Shown here: piece after piece, positions 42,057-50,038 of the stretch | Layout of the letters: each line of letters starts with the position of its first letter | How positions within the stretch are numbered: the stretch's first letter is position 1 | From: an uncultured Mycoplasmatota bacterium | GTDB taxonomy: Bacteria; Bacillota_I; Bacilli_A; RF39; UBA660 | Direction: 5' to 3' | Length of the DNA stretch: 64,000 nucleotides | Assembly: GCA_946403755.1 (NCBI GenBank) | Contig: CAMJBC010000006.1 | Location: forward strand, 1-64,000 | Made by a program: the position numbers and the translations under genes | The notes under the pieces: model-generated | Told to the model about the DNA's origin: nothing | Databases searched by the model: none | What the model saw: only the letters and a program-made list of their open reading frames with translations

Positions 42057-42452
42057 TTATTTTATTTCTATGAATTTCTTTGATTCTTTCTTAGTTTCTT
42101 TTGGGAAAGAGATTTTTAATACACCGTTATTAAATTTAGCGTTGATTTCATTTTCTTTAACATTGCCAACATTGAATTGTCTTCTGAATGATCCTGTGAT
42201 TCTTTCTTTACGAATAAAGTTCTTTTCTTCATCTTCATGTTCGTTATTCATAGAAGCTTCAATAGTAAGAATACCATCTTCTACATCCATTTTGATATCT
42301 TCTTTATTGTATCCTGGAACATCCATATCAATATGAATATTTCCTTTCTTTTCATAGACATCACATTTCATATCCATCTTAGGCATTCTTGGCATTACTG
42401 GAAAATCATCAAAGAAATCATCTAAATAAAATCTACTAGGTAATAAACTCAT
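42057..42452 (-). CDS. hsp20: Small heat shock protein Hsp20/alpha-crystallin
   Basis: A 131-residue ATP-independent holdase. Seen: a short N-terminus rich in Phe, Asp and Met-Pro (FYLDDFFDDFPVMPRMPKMD), the alpha-crystallin domain (about 28-122) with the DVPGYNKEDIKMDVEDGILT segment (about 44-63), RKERITGSFRRQFNV (about 80-94) and NGVLKISFPKE (about 108-118, the G.L.i..PK signature). The usual C-terminal IxI motif is represented by IEI at the end. AAGGAGATGAG precedes the ATG. Regulated by a promoter and CIRCE operator at 42478-42518. Confidence 0.95.
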   Translation of the reverse strand: MSLLPSRFYLDDFFDDFPVMPRMPKMDMKCDVYEKKGNIHIDMDVPGYNKEDIKMDVEDGILTIEASMNNEHEDEEKNFIRKERITGSFRRQFNVGNVKENEINAKFNNGVLKISFPKETKKESKKFIEIK

Positions 42453-42477
42453 TATTACTCATCTCCTTACAACTATA

Positions 42478-42505
42478 ATTATACTCAATAATTAGCACTT
42501 GTCAA
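42478..42505 (-). promoter_or_regulatory. hsp20 promoter
   Basis: On the minus strand TTGACA (forward 42500-42505), 16 bp spacer, TATAAT (forward 42478-42483). The -35 lies in and next to the CIRCE left arm, so a bound repressor would block it. Confidence 0.8.
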
Positions 42506-42518
42506 TAGTGAGTGCTAA
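42492..42518. promoter_or_regulatory. CIRCE operator (HrcA binding site)
   Basis: TTAGCACTT (42492-42500), nine bases, GAGTGCTAA (42510-42518). This matches the CIRCE consensus TTAGCACTC-N9-GAGTGCTAA with one mismatch, at the last base of the left arm. It predicts HrcA control of hsp20 by heat or misfolded protein. Confidence 0.92.
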
Positions 42519-42542
42519 TTTTTTTAAATTATTTGTTTTTGG

Positions 42543-42571
42543 TTGACAAATAGGGCTTTTTAGTCTATCAT
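42543..42571 (+). promoter_or_regulatory. Promoter of the HAAS-domain gene
   Basis: TTGACA (42543-42548), 17 bp, TATCAT (42566-42571). It lies 25 bases beyond the CIRCE element and points away from it. Confidence 0.5.
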
Positions 42572-42595
42572 ATACTTGATTTAAGGGGTTTGTTT

Positions 42596-44020
42596 ATGAA
42601 GAAAGATAAGAGATTTTTAAATTCATTGGAAAAAGAATTAGCTGTCCTTAAGGAAAAGGACAGAGTTTTAATTTTGGATAAATATAGAAATATTATTGAT
42701 GAAGGTTTATCTAGTAAGAAAAAAATAACTGCTATATTAAAAGAAATAGGTCCAGTTAAAGAAGTTGCTTTAAAGGAAATAGAAGCAGTTCAATCTAATC
42801 AAAAAGATAATGTATTTAAAAGATTTTTTAGCTTTATAAGTAAAGATTTAACTGTTAAAGATGAAAACTCTATTAAAGAAAAAGAAGAAAAGAAAAAATT
42901 AAGAGAACAAGAACGTGAAGAAAAAAGAAAATTAAGAGAAGAAAATAGAGTAGTTAGAAAAGCTCAAAGAGAAGAAAAAAGACTTGAAAGAGAAAAGTTA
43001 AGAGAAGAAAAAAATAAAGAAAGAGCTAAGATAAAAGCAGAAAAAGAAAAAGAGAAAGAAAAATTTAAAACTGCTGATCAAAAAGAAAAAGAAGAATTAA
43101 GAAAAGCTAAAAAAGAAAAAAATAAATTCTTAAGAGAAGAAAAGAAAAAATTAAGAGAACAAGAACGCGAAGAAAAAAGAAAACTAAGAGAAGAAAAGAA
43201 AGCTGAAAGAAAACTTAAAAAAGATAATTTAGTTAAAGAAACTACTGAAAAAGTAGAAGAAGTATTTGAAGAATCAATACCTGATACTATTGAAGAAATA
43301 ACTGAAACTCATGTTTTCGAATCTAAAGAAGCTAGAAGAAAAAGAATTATATTAACTACTTTAGGTACAGTACTAACAATATTACTAATATTCTTCTGGC
43401 TATGGGTAACAGTACTTGTAATAGCATGCGGATTTGCATATTTAGATGGTGTTAAATTTGTTGGATTAATAATAGCTGCATTTGCATTAGATTTCTTATT
43501 ATTATGGATAGTTGTTATGGTAAATAGAGCTATATTCCATAAAAAGAATAATGTAGTATTAAATTTAATAATTGTATTTGTTTGTGTAGCATTTGTAGCA
43601 TTAGGAATAGTTTTATTCTTTAGAAAATTAAATTCTATTAAGAGTGTAGAAGATGTAAGTGATAAATATTCTATGACTACTAAATATGATACTTATATGT
43701 TACCTAGTGATACTAATAAAAAATTAAGTTTTGTATTTAATGCTAATTACAAAACTCAATATATAGTTGATTATGATGAAAATATGCTTGGTAAAGTAAA
43801 AGTAGAAGTTAAATATTATGAAGCATATTATGATTACTTTATTAAAAAATCATCTAATATAGTTTATATCTCATTAAAAATAGATGAAAGAGATAGATTA
43901 AGTACATATATTAGTGATATTAAAGATGGAGTAATATATGATGGTGATGAAATGTCTAGATACATTGTTAAAATAACAATGGCTAAAGAAGATAGAGAAA
44001 GAATAGAGATTGTTAATTAA
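42596..44020 (+). CDS. HAAS-domain membrane protein with long charged coiled coil
   Basis: A 475-residue protein (start ATG 42596, AAGGGG seven bases upstream). Residues about 5-62 resemble the HAAS/DUF1700 domain: FLNSLEKELAVLKEKDRVLI, ILDKYRNIIDEGLSSKKKIT, ILKEIGPVKEVA. Residues about 95-220 are a nearly uninterrupted Lys/Glu/Arg coiled coil containing a duplicated KKKLREQEREEKRKLREE block. Three membrane segments follow (about 258-290, 296-318, 325-345), then an extracytoplasmic beta-rich C-terminal domain (about 350-475). HAAS proteins are often partnered with PadR regulators; none is nearby. The long charged helix could span or tether in the cytoplasm. Function unknown. Confidence 0.75.
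   Translation: MKKDKRFLNSLEKELAVLKEKDRVLILDKYRNIIDEGLSSKKKITAILKEIGPVKEVALKEIEAVQSNQKDNVFKRFFSFISKDLTVKDENSIKEKEEKKKLREQEREEKRKLREENRVVRKAQREEKRLEREKLREEKNKERAKIKAEKEKEKEKFKTADQKEKEELRKAKKEKNKFLREEKKKLREQEREEKRKLREEKKAERKLKKDNLVKETTEKVEEVFEESIPDTIEEITETHVFESKEARRKRIILTTLGTVLTILLIFFWLWVTVLVIACGFAYLDGVKFVGLIIAAFALDFLLLWIVVMVNRAIFHKKNNVVLNLIIVFVCVAFVALGIVLFFRKLNSIKSVEDVSDKYSMTTKYDTYMLPSDTNKKLSFVFNANYKTQYIVDYDENMLGKVKVEVKYYEAYYDYFIKKSSNIVYISLKIDERDRLSTYISDIKDGVIYDGDEMSRYIVKITMAKEDRERIEIVN
42884..43197 (+). repeat. Two 62-bp in-gene direct repeats
   Basis: 42884-42945 and 43136-43197 are identical except for two synonymous changes (CGT/CGC and TTA/CTA). Both encode the same charged coiled-coil block. 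The near-identity of DNA inside low-complexity sequence points to a recent duplication or gene conversion. Confidence 0.8.
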
Positions 44021-44033
44021 TCTCTATTTTTAT
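44002..44033 (+). terminator. Rho-independent terminator overlapping a stop codon
   Basis: AATAGAGATT (44002-44011) pairs with AATCTCTATT (44019-44028), then TTTTA. Ends the HAAS-domain gene. Confidence 0.8.
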
Positions 44034-44036
44034 GCA

Positions 44037-44064
44037 ATAAAAAAGCCCAAATTCTTGGGATTCT
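44037..44064 (-). terminator. Terminator of the tRNA-Asn gene
   Basis: On the minus strand CCCAA pairs with TTGGG (forward 44055-44059 and 44046-44050), then CTTTTTT. Confidence 0.65.
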
Positions 44065-44072
44065 TAATAAAA

Positions 44073-44148
44073 TGGCGCCCGATGTAGGACTCGAACCTAC
44101 GACCTAACGGTTAACAGCCGTGCGCTCTACCGACTGAGCTAATCGGGC
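44073..44148 (-). tRNA. tRNA-Asn (anticodon GTT)
   Basis: Minus-strand cloverleaf of 76 nt. Acceptor GCCCGAT pairs with ATCGGGC, discriminator G, and CCA is encoded (forward 44073-44075). D-arm TAGCTCAGTCGGTAGAGC; anticodon arm CGGCTGTTAACCG with loop CTGTTAA reading GTT; T-arm GTAGGTTCGAGTCCTAC. A terminator follows on the same strand. It is a single tRNA, not part of a cluster. Confidence 0.97.
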
Positions 44149-44256
44149 ACTTTCTGCGGTTACATGACTAATTATATGACAAGAGTTTGGGTTTGTCAAT
44201 AAAAAATATAGACTTTTTGGCTTATTTTTGGTAAAATGAGTTAGAAGGAGGATTTG

Positions 44257-45273
44257 ATGAATAAAGAGTTTGAGATACTAGAATTTGAAGATTTTAGTTC
44301 AACTCCAACTAGTGAAAAAAGAGTAGAAGAAAATACTTTAGTTAGCACAAAGCCTCCTAAAGTTAGCATTCTGGATACTTATGGTGAAAATTTAAGCAGA
44401 AAAGAATACGTAACTAATCCAGCAATTGGAAGAGATCACGAGATAGAACAAGCAATAGAAATATTGTTAACCCCTGAAAAAAGTGCTCTTTTAGTAGGTA
44501 AAGCTGGTGTAGGTAAAACTGCTATAGTTGAAGGAATTGGTTATAGAATGGTAAATGGAACTATTCCAAATGCCTTAAAACCATATGAACTAATTAAAGT
44601 CAATATTTCTAGTTTACTTGGTGAAACAGTTAGTGAAGGTCAAACAGAAAATAGATTACAATTATTAGTAGATGAGCTTAAGACAAAGAAAAACATAATA
44701 TTGTTTATAGATGAAGTTCACTTACTTGTTAATAGAAATACAACAAATATGAGTATAGACTTTGCTAATATGTTAAAACCAGGATTAGACCGTGGAGATA
44801 TAAAAATGATAGGTGCTACAACATATGAAGAATATGAAGCATACATTTTAAGAGATAGAGCTTTCTTAAGACGTTTCTTAAAAGTAGATGTTGAAGAACC
44901 TACGCAAGAACAATGTGTACAAATATTAATGGGTACATATCCAAAATATGAAAAAAGAACAGGAATTAAACTTGGATATACAGATTTCATTAAAGAAAAG
45001 ATATTTAGATTTATAGTTGAGATGACTGATGAATATAAAAGAATTTATGAAATTGGAAATAGATATCCAGATGTTGCTTTAACAATAGTAATGAGTGCAT
45101 TCTCAATGGCATTATTTGAAAATGCTGAAGAGGTTAGAATAAAACATTTCTATAAAGCAATAAAAAGAACAAAAGTAGTTTATGAAGATTCTAAATTAAA
45201 AGAAATAGAAAGATTTAAAGAATTATTTAAAGATCTTATAAATGAAGAAAATGTAGATTTGAGTGTGGAATAA
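44257..45273 (+). CDS. AAA+ ATPase, Clp D1-like, single domain without pore loop
   Basis: A 338-residue AAA+ protein similar to the first ATPase domain of ClpC/ClpB. After a polar N-terminus: [20 protein letters not shown] (41-60, the L...a..g.ldpviGR region), Walker [15 protein letters not shown] (80-93), Walker [13 protein letters not shown] (147-158), [20 protein letters not shown] (about 185-204, sensor region) and [11 protein letters not shown] with an arginine-finger candidate. The substrate-gripping loop GAKYRGEFEERL of Clp D1 reads [13 protein letters not shown] here, with no aromatic pore residue. There is no N-domain, D2 or protease loop. It is more likely a remodelling or assembly ATPase than an unfoldase. 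AAGGAGG precedes ATG 44257. First of three cotranscribed genes. Confidence 0.85.
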   Translation: MNKEFEILEFEDFSSTPTSEKRVEENTLVSTKPPKVSILDTYGENLSRKEYVTNPAIGRDHEIEQAIEILLTPEKSALLVGKAGVGKTAIVEGIGYRMVNGTIPNALKPYELIKVNISSLLGETVSEGQTENRLQLLVDELKTKKNIILFIDEVHLLVNRNTTNMSIDFANMLKPGLDRGDIKMIGATTYEEYEAYILRDRAFLRRFLKVDVEEPTQEQCVQILMGTYPKYEKRTGIKLGYTDFIKEKIFRFIVEMTDEYKRIYEIGNRYPDVALTIVMSAFSMALFENAEEVRIKHFYKAIKRTKVVYEDSKLKEIERFKELFKDLINEENVDLSVE

Positions 45274-45288
45274 AAAGGAGAATTTAAA

Positions 45289-45549
45289 ATGATTGAAAAA
45301 GATGATGTTTTTAGAGCAGAAGACAAATTATATGTTGTATTAGATGCTTTAAATTATAATGGCCATGAATATTGCTTATGCAATGAAATGCAAGATGAAA
45401 AAACTTTTGGACCTAATTATGTAGTATTTGAAAACTTTGATGATGGTATTGAACATGTAGAAGATGATGATTTATTAAATACAATATCACCAATGTTTAC
45501 TAATAATTTTGCTGCAGATGTTTATGGCGAAAACGCTGGGGAGGAATAA
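45289..45549 (+). CDS. Hypothetical acidic small protein (DUF1292-like)
   Basis: An 86-residue acidic protein. DKLYVVLDALNYNGHEYCLC followed by NEMQDEKTFGPNYVVFENFD gives a short beta-rich layout like DUF1292 proteins, though the match is weak. No membrane segment. AAAAGGAG precedes the ATG. Between the AAA+ ATPase and the 722-residue membrane protein with 15 and 3 base gaps, so made in step with both; it may be an adaptor. Confidence 0.65.
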   Translation: MIEKDDVFRAEDKLYVVLDALNYNGHEYCLCNEMQDEKTFGPNYVVFENFDDGIEHVEDDDLLNTISPMFTNNFAADVYGENAGEE

Positions 45550-45552
45550 TAA

Positions 45553-47721
45553 ATGAATAATGATGAGAAAAGGTTAGTATTTAATACTTATGCTAGAAAC
45601 TATGATATAGCTCTAGCATCAGGTAATAAAACTAATATGGAAGCGTCTATCAGAAGTCTTATAAATGAATTACCTGGAAGTGATATTCCACAATTAAATA
45701 TGGATAATTTGAAGAACTTTTCTGATAAAATTGATGAAATAATTAGTAGTGCTAGATCAAATGGATTAGATGTTCATGGATTAGAAGTTGTTAGAGACTT
45801 TCTAAGAATTGCTTATCATCAAAGAAGAGAAGCATATGATTCAATAAATTCAGAAGTTGTTAAAAAACAAAGCGATGAAAAAAGACTATTAAGTAAAGTA
45901 AAAAAGAAAGTAGAAGAAGTTAAATTAGCTTTATATCTATCAGGAGATGAAACATTCGGTAGAACAATAACTACTGTTCCTGAATCAGGAATGCCAGTAG
46001 TTCAAGTTAGATTAACAGCTAAAGATGTTGAAAAATTTGGTAAGAATACAGTTTATGCTGCTCAAAGAGAAGAGAGTATTAGAAATAGAAGAAGTAAGAT
46101 GGCTGTACCTTATAGCGCTGAAGCTGTAGCTGGAGTAGAAGATATTATTTTTGATTTAACTGCAGTAGGAAAAATAAGAGTGGAGAGAAAAACTCTTGAA
46201 GAACAAAGAAAACAAGTAGAAGATGGTTTAACACCATTAGAGGATTATGATTATAAGAAAATTAATCCAAAAGAAGCAACCCCAACTAGAGAAGCAACTG
46301 AAGCAGCTGAATATGGTTCAGTTGAAAAGTTAATGAATGATAATATAGCTGAATTAGAAAGAATTACTAAAAATTTCAATACATATGAAGATTTAATGAG
46401 ATTAAGTACTCCTGAATTAGAAAAATTATTAATTACTATGGATGCATTTAATGAAGGTTTTGATAAGGATGCTAAAAAAATTGATGCATTTATTAAAAAA
46501 CATCGTGATGATATTAGAGCATTAAATCTATCAACTCAATTTACTAATTTAACAAAAGCAGTTTATCTTACAAGAATGGCTATAGATGATGTTCAAGAAG
46601 TAAAAGAAAATACATTAGGCATTGCAAGGGATAGAGAAGACTATGCTAGAATGGCTAGAGATATGTACTTTGAAAATACATTACATCCTGAAGCAGCTAA
46701 ATTAATTAGAACTAGATATATTTTAGGATTAGCTACTGATAAAGAGTTAGAAGATTATAATTATAATGCAAAAGATGCATTTAAAGTTCATCTAACTGCT
46801 CAAGAAAAGAAAGATAAAGCTGCTATAGCTGCAGGAAATGAAGCCCTTGAAGGTTCATATCAAAGAGATTTTAAAAGATATTCAAAAAATGTAAAAAGAT
46901 ATGAGAAAAGAGGTAGAGAATTAACTGCTCATATTAAACAGGCACAAGAACTTACAACTGCAGTTAAATCTGGAAAGATTACAAATTATATGAATTATCT
47001 AATTCATGAAAAAGGATCAATTCCAATAGGATTTAATTTATATAGTAACATGGATGATAAGAAAGCTGTTTTATATCAAAAAATGTTAGGTTACTTAGCA
47101 GTACCAGAACAAATTGATGAAGCTATTCTTCATGATATAGTTACTGAAGGAAAGAAAGCACCTGAAAAAGACAAAGACAAAGACAAAGATAAAAAACCAG
47201 AAGGTCCTGGAAAAGATAAAGAACCAGATGGCCCAGGTGGAGGATCAGGAGACGGAACAGATCCACATGACCCAGATGATCCAGACAAAGACAAAAAACC
47301 AGATGGCCCAGACGGTCCAGGTGGAGGATCAGGAGATGGAACTGGAGATGGCTCAGGAGATGGAACAGATCCAGAAGATCCAGACAAAGATAAGAAACCA
47401 GATGGTCCAGATGGCCCAGGTGGAGGATCAGGAGACGGAACAGGAGATGGTTCAGGAACTGGAACAGATCCAGAAGATCCAGACAAGGATAAAGACAAAG
47501 ACAAGGATAAAGGGAAAAAACCTAGAATTAAACCTGAAATAATAGGAAAAATACATAATGTTTCAACTGTTATTGCTAAAGCAACAGGATTAATATTCAC
47601 AGGTTTAGTATTAACATACATCTTTGTTAATGGTGTAGCAATTGCAATTCCAGCATCATTAGGATTAACAGCTGCACACTTAGTATCTGGTGGAGTATCA
47701 TTAGCTACTAAAAAGAAATAA
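45553..47721 (+). CDS. Large coiled-coil protein with Gly/Asp/Pro repeat linker and C-terminal membrane hairpin
   Basis: A 722-residue protein of unknown family. Residues about 1-530 are helical and charged (for example KVKKKVEEVKLALYLSGDET and FDKDAKKIDAFIKKHRDDIR). Residues about 537-660 are a disordered linker with KDKDKD runs and repeated units of the type PDKDKKPDGPDGPGGGSGDG. Residues about 668-715 hold two membrane segments (ATGLIFTGLVLTYIFVNGVA, AIPASLGLTAAHLVSGGVSL) and the protein ends KKK. It has no signal peptide, so a tail-anchored protein with a large cytoplasmic part is likely. A GGGGAGG site precedes the ATG. It follows the AAA+ ATPase, which may act on or be recruited by it. 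Confidence 0.78.
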   Translation: MNNDEKRLVFNTYARNYDIALASGNKTNMEASIRSLINELPGSDIPQLNMDNLKNFSDKIDEIISSARSNGLDVHGLEVVRDFLRIAYHQRREAYDSINSEVVKKQSDEKRLLSKVKKKVEEVKLALYLSGDETFGRTITTVPESGMPVVQVRLTAKDVEKFGKNTVYAAQREESIRNRRSKMAVPYSAEAVAGVEDIIFDLTAVGKIRVERKTLEEQRKQVEDGLTPLEDYDYKKINPKEATPTREATEAAEYGSVEKLMNDNIAELERITKNFNTYEDLMRLSTPELEKLLITMDAFNEGFDKDAKKIDAFIKKHRDDIRALNLSTQFTNLTKAVYLTRMAIDDVQEVKENTLGIARDREDYARMARDMYFENTLHPEAAKLIRTRYILGLATDKELEDYNYNAKDAFKVHLTAQEKKDKAAIAAGNEALEGSYQRDFKRYSKNVKRYEKRGRELTAHIKQAQELTTAVKSGKITNYMNYLIHEKGSIPIGFNLYSNMDDKKAVLYQKMLGYLAVPEQIDEAILHDIVTEGKKAPEKDKDKDKDKKPEGPGKDKEPDGPGGGSGDGTDPHDPDDPDKDKKPDGPDGPGGGSGDGTGDGSGDGTDPEDPDKDKKPDGPDGPGGGSGDGTGDGSGTGTDPEDPDKDKDKDKDKGKKPRIKPEIIGKIHNVSTVIAKATGLIFTGLVLTYIFVNGVAIAIPASLGLTAAHLVSGGVSLATKKK
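47281..47478 (+). repeat. Two complete 99-bp tandem repeats with flanking partial copies
   Basis: Units 47281-47379 and 47380-47478, each coding for 33 residues (starts PDKDKKPDGPDGPGGGSGDG). Partial copies lie at about 47218-47280 and from 47479. GAC/AAA microrepeats encode KDKDKD at 47167-47196 and about 47482-47512. Copy number is likely to vary between strains. Confidence 0.85.
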
Positions 47722-47727
47722 TAAAAT

Positions 47728-47760
47728 AAACTTATAGATTAATTTCTATAAGTTTTTTTA
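47728..47760 (+). terminator. Rho-independent terminator
   Basis: AAACTTATAGA (47728-47738) pairs with TCTATAAGTTT (47745-47755), then T-run. Ends the 44257-47721 unit. Confidence 0.85.
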
Positions 47761-47787
47761 TTTTGTTTAAAATATAAAATTATAATT

Positions 47788-47815
47788 AAAAATATGTTTA
47801 ATAACATATTTTTTA
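47788..47815. other. Second hairpin with T-run before the ABC transporter
   Basis: AAATATGTT (47790-47798) pairs with AACATATTT (47803-47811), loop TAAT, then TTTT. It lies about 110 bases before the transporter start. It may be a back-up terminator for the upstream unit or an attenuator in the transporter leader. The rest of 47816-47922 shows nothing else I can name. Confidence 0.5.
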
Positions 47816-47922
47816 CTTAGAAATTTATTATTTTTATATTACATTTATTAAATAATAAATCTATTTTATCAATTTGAAATGGCTATTTTAAACATATATA
47901 CTCACTATTATGGAGGGTAAGT

Positions 47923-48798
47923 ATGGAAAGAAGTATTAGAGTTAGAAATTTGAATAAAAAGATTGGTGGTAGATTGGTACTTAAAGATATTAATTTTGAT
48001 GTATATGAAGGAGAAATAGTTGGTTTAGTAGGTAAAAATGGAGCAGGTAAATCCACATTATTAAAAATTATGACTGGTCTTTATTCTATGGATAGTGGTG
48101 ATATATATTATTATGATTATAATTTAAATATTGAATTTGAAAGAGCTATGTCTATTGTTGGTACATTAATCGAAACACCTGATTTATATAAAAATATAAG
48201 TGGTTCTAAGAATTTAGAAATATTTAAATCTATGTTTAAAAATATATCTGATGATACTGTTGAAGAAATAGTTAAAATAGTTGAAATGGAAAAGTATTTA
48301 GGACGTAAATTCAAAACATATTCTCTTGGTATGAAAGAAAGGTTAGGAATAGCTCAATCTCTCTTAAATAAGCCTAAAATACTTATTTTAGATGAACCTA
48401 CTAATGGATTAGATCCAATAGGTGTCAAAAAGATATTTGATATATTAAAAGAAATGAAAGATACAACTATAATTATATCTTCACATATGTTAAGTGAAAT
48501 AGAAAGTATATGTGATAAAGTTATATTTATTAATAATGGTGAAATAGTAGATATTAAAAAAATAGATAAGAATGTTAAAAAGAAAAATATATTATTTGAA
48601 GTAGATGATTTTTCTAAAGCTAAATTATTATTAAAAGATTATTGTATTAATGAAGAATTAGAAGTATATGAATCTGATAATACTATTAGTAGATTAAATA
48701 GGGAATTAATATTTAATAATATAAATGTTTATAGAATATATGAAAAAGAAAATGTTATTGAAAAAGAATTCTTTGATATGGTAAATAATAATGAATAA
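47923..48798 (+). CDS. ABC transporter ATP-binding protein (BcrA/ABC-2 type)
   Basis: A 291-residue ATPase driving the permease encoded next. Seen: Walker A GLVGKNGAGKSTLLKIMTG (about 36-54), signature TYSLGMKERLGIAQSLLNKP (about 132-151), Walker B KILILDEPTNGLDPIGVKKI (about 152-171) and the switch ISSHMLSEIE (about 184-193). The LGMKERLGIA form is typical of the BcrA-like export and immunity ABC group. C-terminal domain of about 80 residues follows. GGAGGG precedes the ATG. It overlaps the permease by eight bases. The cargo is unknown; bacteriocin/antibiotic resistance is the commonest role in this group. Confidence 0.93.
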   Translation: MERSIRVRNLNKKIGGRLVLKDINFDVYEGEIVGLVGKNGAGKSTLLKIMTGLYSMDSGDIYYYDYNLNIEFERAMSIVGTLIETPDLYKNISGSKNLEIFKSMFKNISDDTVEEIVKIVEMEKYLGRKFKTYSLGMKERLGIAQSLLNKPKILILDEPTNGLDPIGVKKIFDILKEMKDTTIIISSHMLSEIESICDKVIFINNGEIVDIKKIDKNVKKKNILFEVDDFSKAKLLLKDYCINEELEVYESDNTISRLNRELIFNNINVYRIYEKENVIEKEFFDMVNNNE

Positions 48799-49528
48799 AT
48801 TATATACAATATATGTAATATTTAAATTGTTAATAAATGAAATTAAGAAAGTAGGCATTATTAAAATATTAATATCTTTAATAACATTTTTAATAGTTAT
48901 TTTATTTATATATAAAACAAGAAAAGAAGATGTTCTATCTACATCTTATTCTTTAATACCTTTTATAGGAATATATATGATTATATTTTATGGAGGAAGT
49001 ATATCTTCTGAAATAGAAAATGGATCATTAAAATATTATTTAACTAAACCAATTAAAAGATGGAAAATATATTTATCTAAATTACTAAGTATTTATTTAT
49101 ATTTGATTATGATTATATTTTACATATTATTTATATATTTAGTTATTATTGATAAGATAGATTATAGTTTTATAATTAAATTTATTAAGTATTCAGTACC
49201 TTTATTTTTTATGGCAACATTTATATTATTTATATCAACTAGTATTAAAAATACTGCTGTATGTATTGGAATAGATATATTTATATTAACTTTTTCTACT
49301 TTAATATCTCAGGTATTTTTTGGAATAGAATTTAATATTATAGAATATACTTTTTTACCATATTTGGATTTTAATATATTTAATGATATTAATGCTTTAA
49401 ATGAAATGAATAATGAACTTGGTATACATCTTAGTATGAAAAGTGGAATTATTATTGATATTATTTACATGATATTTTTCTATTATTTAGGTAATATTAT
49501 ATTTATAAATAAAGATGTAAAAAATTAG
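48791..49528 (+). CDS. ABC-2 type permease
   Basis: A 245-residue membrane protein with about six membrane segments. The PFIGIYMIIFYGGSISSEIE and NGSLKYYLTKPIKRWKIYLS (about 56-97) stretches match the first cytoplasmic loop of ABC-2 permeases, where E.e.gtl.yllt.pisR is typical. It is the membrane partner of the ATPase at 47923 and starts inside its gene. No other subunit is next to it. Confidence 0.88.
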   Translation: MNKLYTIYVIFKLLINEIKKVGIIKILISLITFLIVILFIYKTRKEDVLSTSYSLIPFIGIYMIIFYGGSISSEIENGSLKYYLTKPIKRWKIYLSKLLSIYLYLIMIIFYILFIYLVIIDKIDYSFIIKFIKYSVPLFFMATFILFISTSIKNTAVCIGIDIFILTFSTLISQVFFGIEFNIIEYTFLPYLDFNIFNDINALNEMNNELGIHLSMKSGIIIDIIYMIFFYYLGNIIFINKDVKN

Positions 49529-49603
49529 TAAATATAATATAATGTATTGTTTTTAAGGCGTTTTTTTGTTAATATGATATTAAGAATAGGTTGGTGAAGT
49601 GTA

Positions 49604-49933
49604 ATGGCTACTAAAAAAAGTGGTAAAGCAGTGAAGAAAGCTCCTGCTAAAACAACAACAACTAAGAAGGTAGTAAGAAGAACTCCTGTAAAAAGAACTA
49701 GAAAGAGTACTATGCCTGGTGGATACTTAATGTATATTTTCTTAATAATTGCTGCATTAGCTGCAATTGTTGCAATTGCTGGTATAGTTCTTGAATCACA
49801 AGTAGAACCTGCTGCAAATATGGAAAACTATGAAGGATTCTTCACATTTATTAAACAATGTAAAACTGCTGCTCTTGGAATTTTCGGAGTATTCTTAGTA
49901 CTTGCTTGTTTTACAAGAATGAATAAAAACTAA
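49604..49933 (+). CDS. Small membrane protein with histone H1-like basic tail
   Basis: A 109-residue protein. Residues 1-38 are Lys/Arg/Thr/Ala/Pro-rich (MATKKSGKAVKKAPAK, VVRRTPVKRTRKS), like the polycationic tails of H1-like proteins. Two membrane segments follow (about 42-65 and 86-105), with a short acidic loop between. The basic tail should face the cytoplasm, where it could bind nucleic acid, acidic lipids or ribosomes. No family assigned. GGTGAAGTG lies before the ATG. Single gene; the terminator overlaps the stop. Confidence 0.75.
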   Translation: MATKKSGKAVKKAPAKTTTTKKVVRRTPVKRTRKSTMPGGYLMYIFLIIAALAAIVAIAGIVLESQVEPAANMENYEGFFTFIKQCKTAALGIFGVFLVLACFTRMNKN

Positions 49934-49958
49934 TGACTGTAAAAAGTCATTTTTTTAT
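49932..49958 (+). terminator. Rho-independent terminator
   Basis: AATGACT (49932-49938) pairs with AGTCATT (49945-49951), then T-run. Confidence 0.8.
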
Positions 49959-50038
49959 TTTATTAAATAATATGTAAAATAGACAAAAAGTCTTGTATAT
50001 ATTTTTCTAATAATGATACAATGATTATGGTGATATAA

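Noticed and set aside
44073..44148. Integration site (attB) at tRNA-Asn
   Set aside because: No integrase gene or repeat of the tRNA 3' end was seen nearby.
47130..47621. Minus-strand and second plus-frame ORFs (47228-47542) across the 99-bp repeats
   Set aside because: Low-complexity products (Ser-Pro-Gly, Gln-Met-Glu) caused by the repeat having no stops in other frames; no ribosome binding site.
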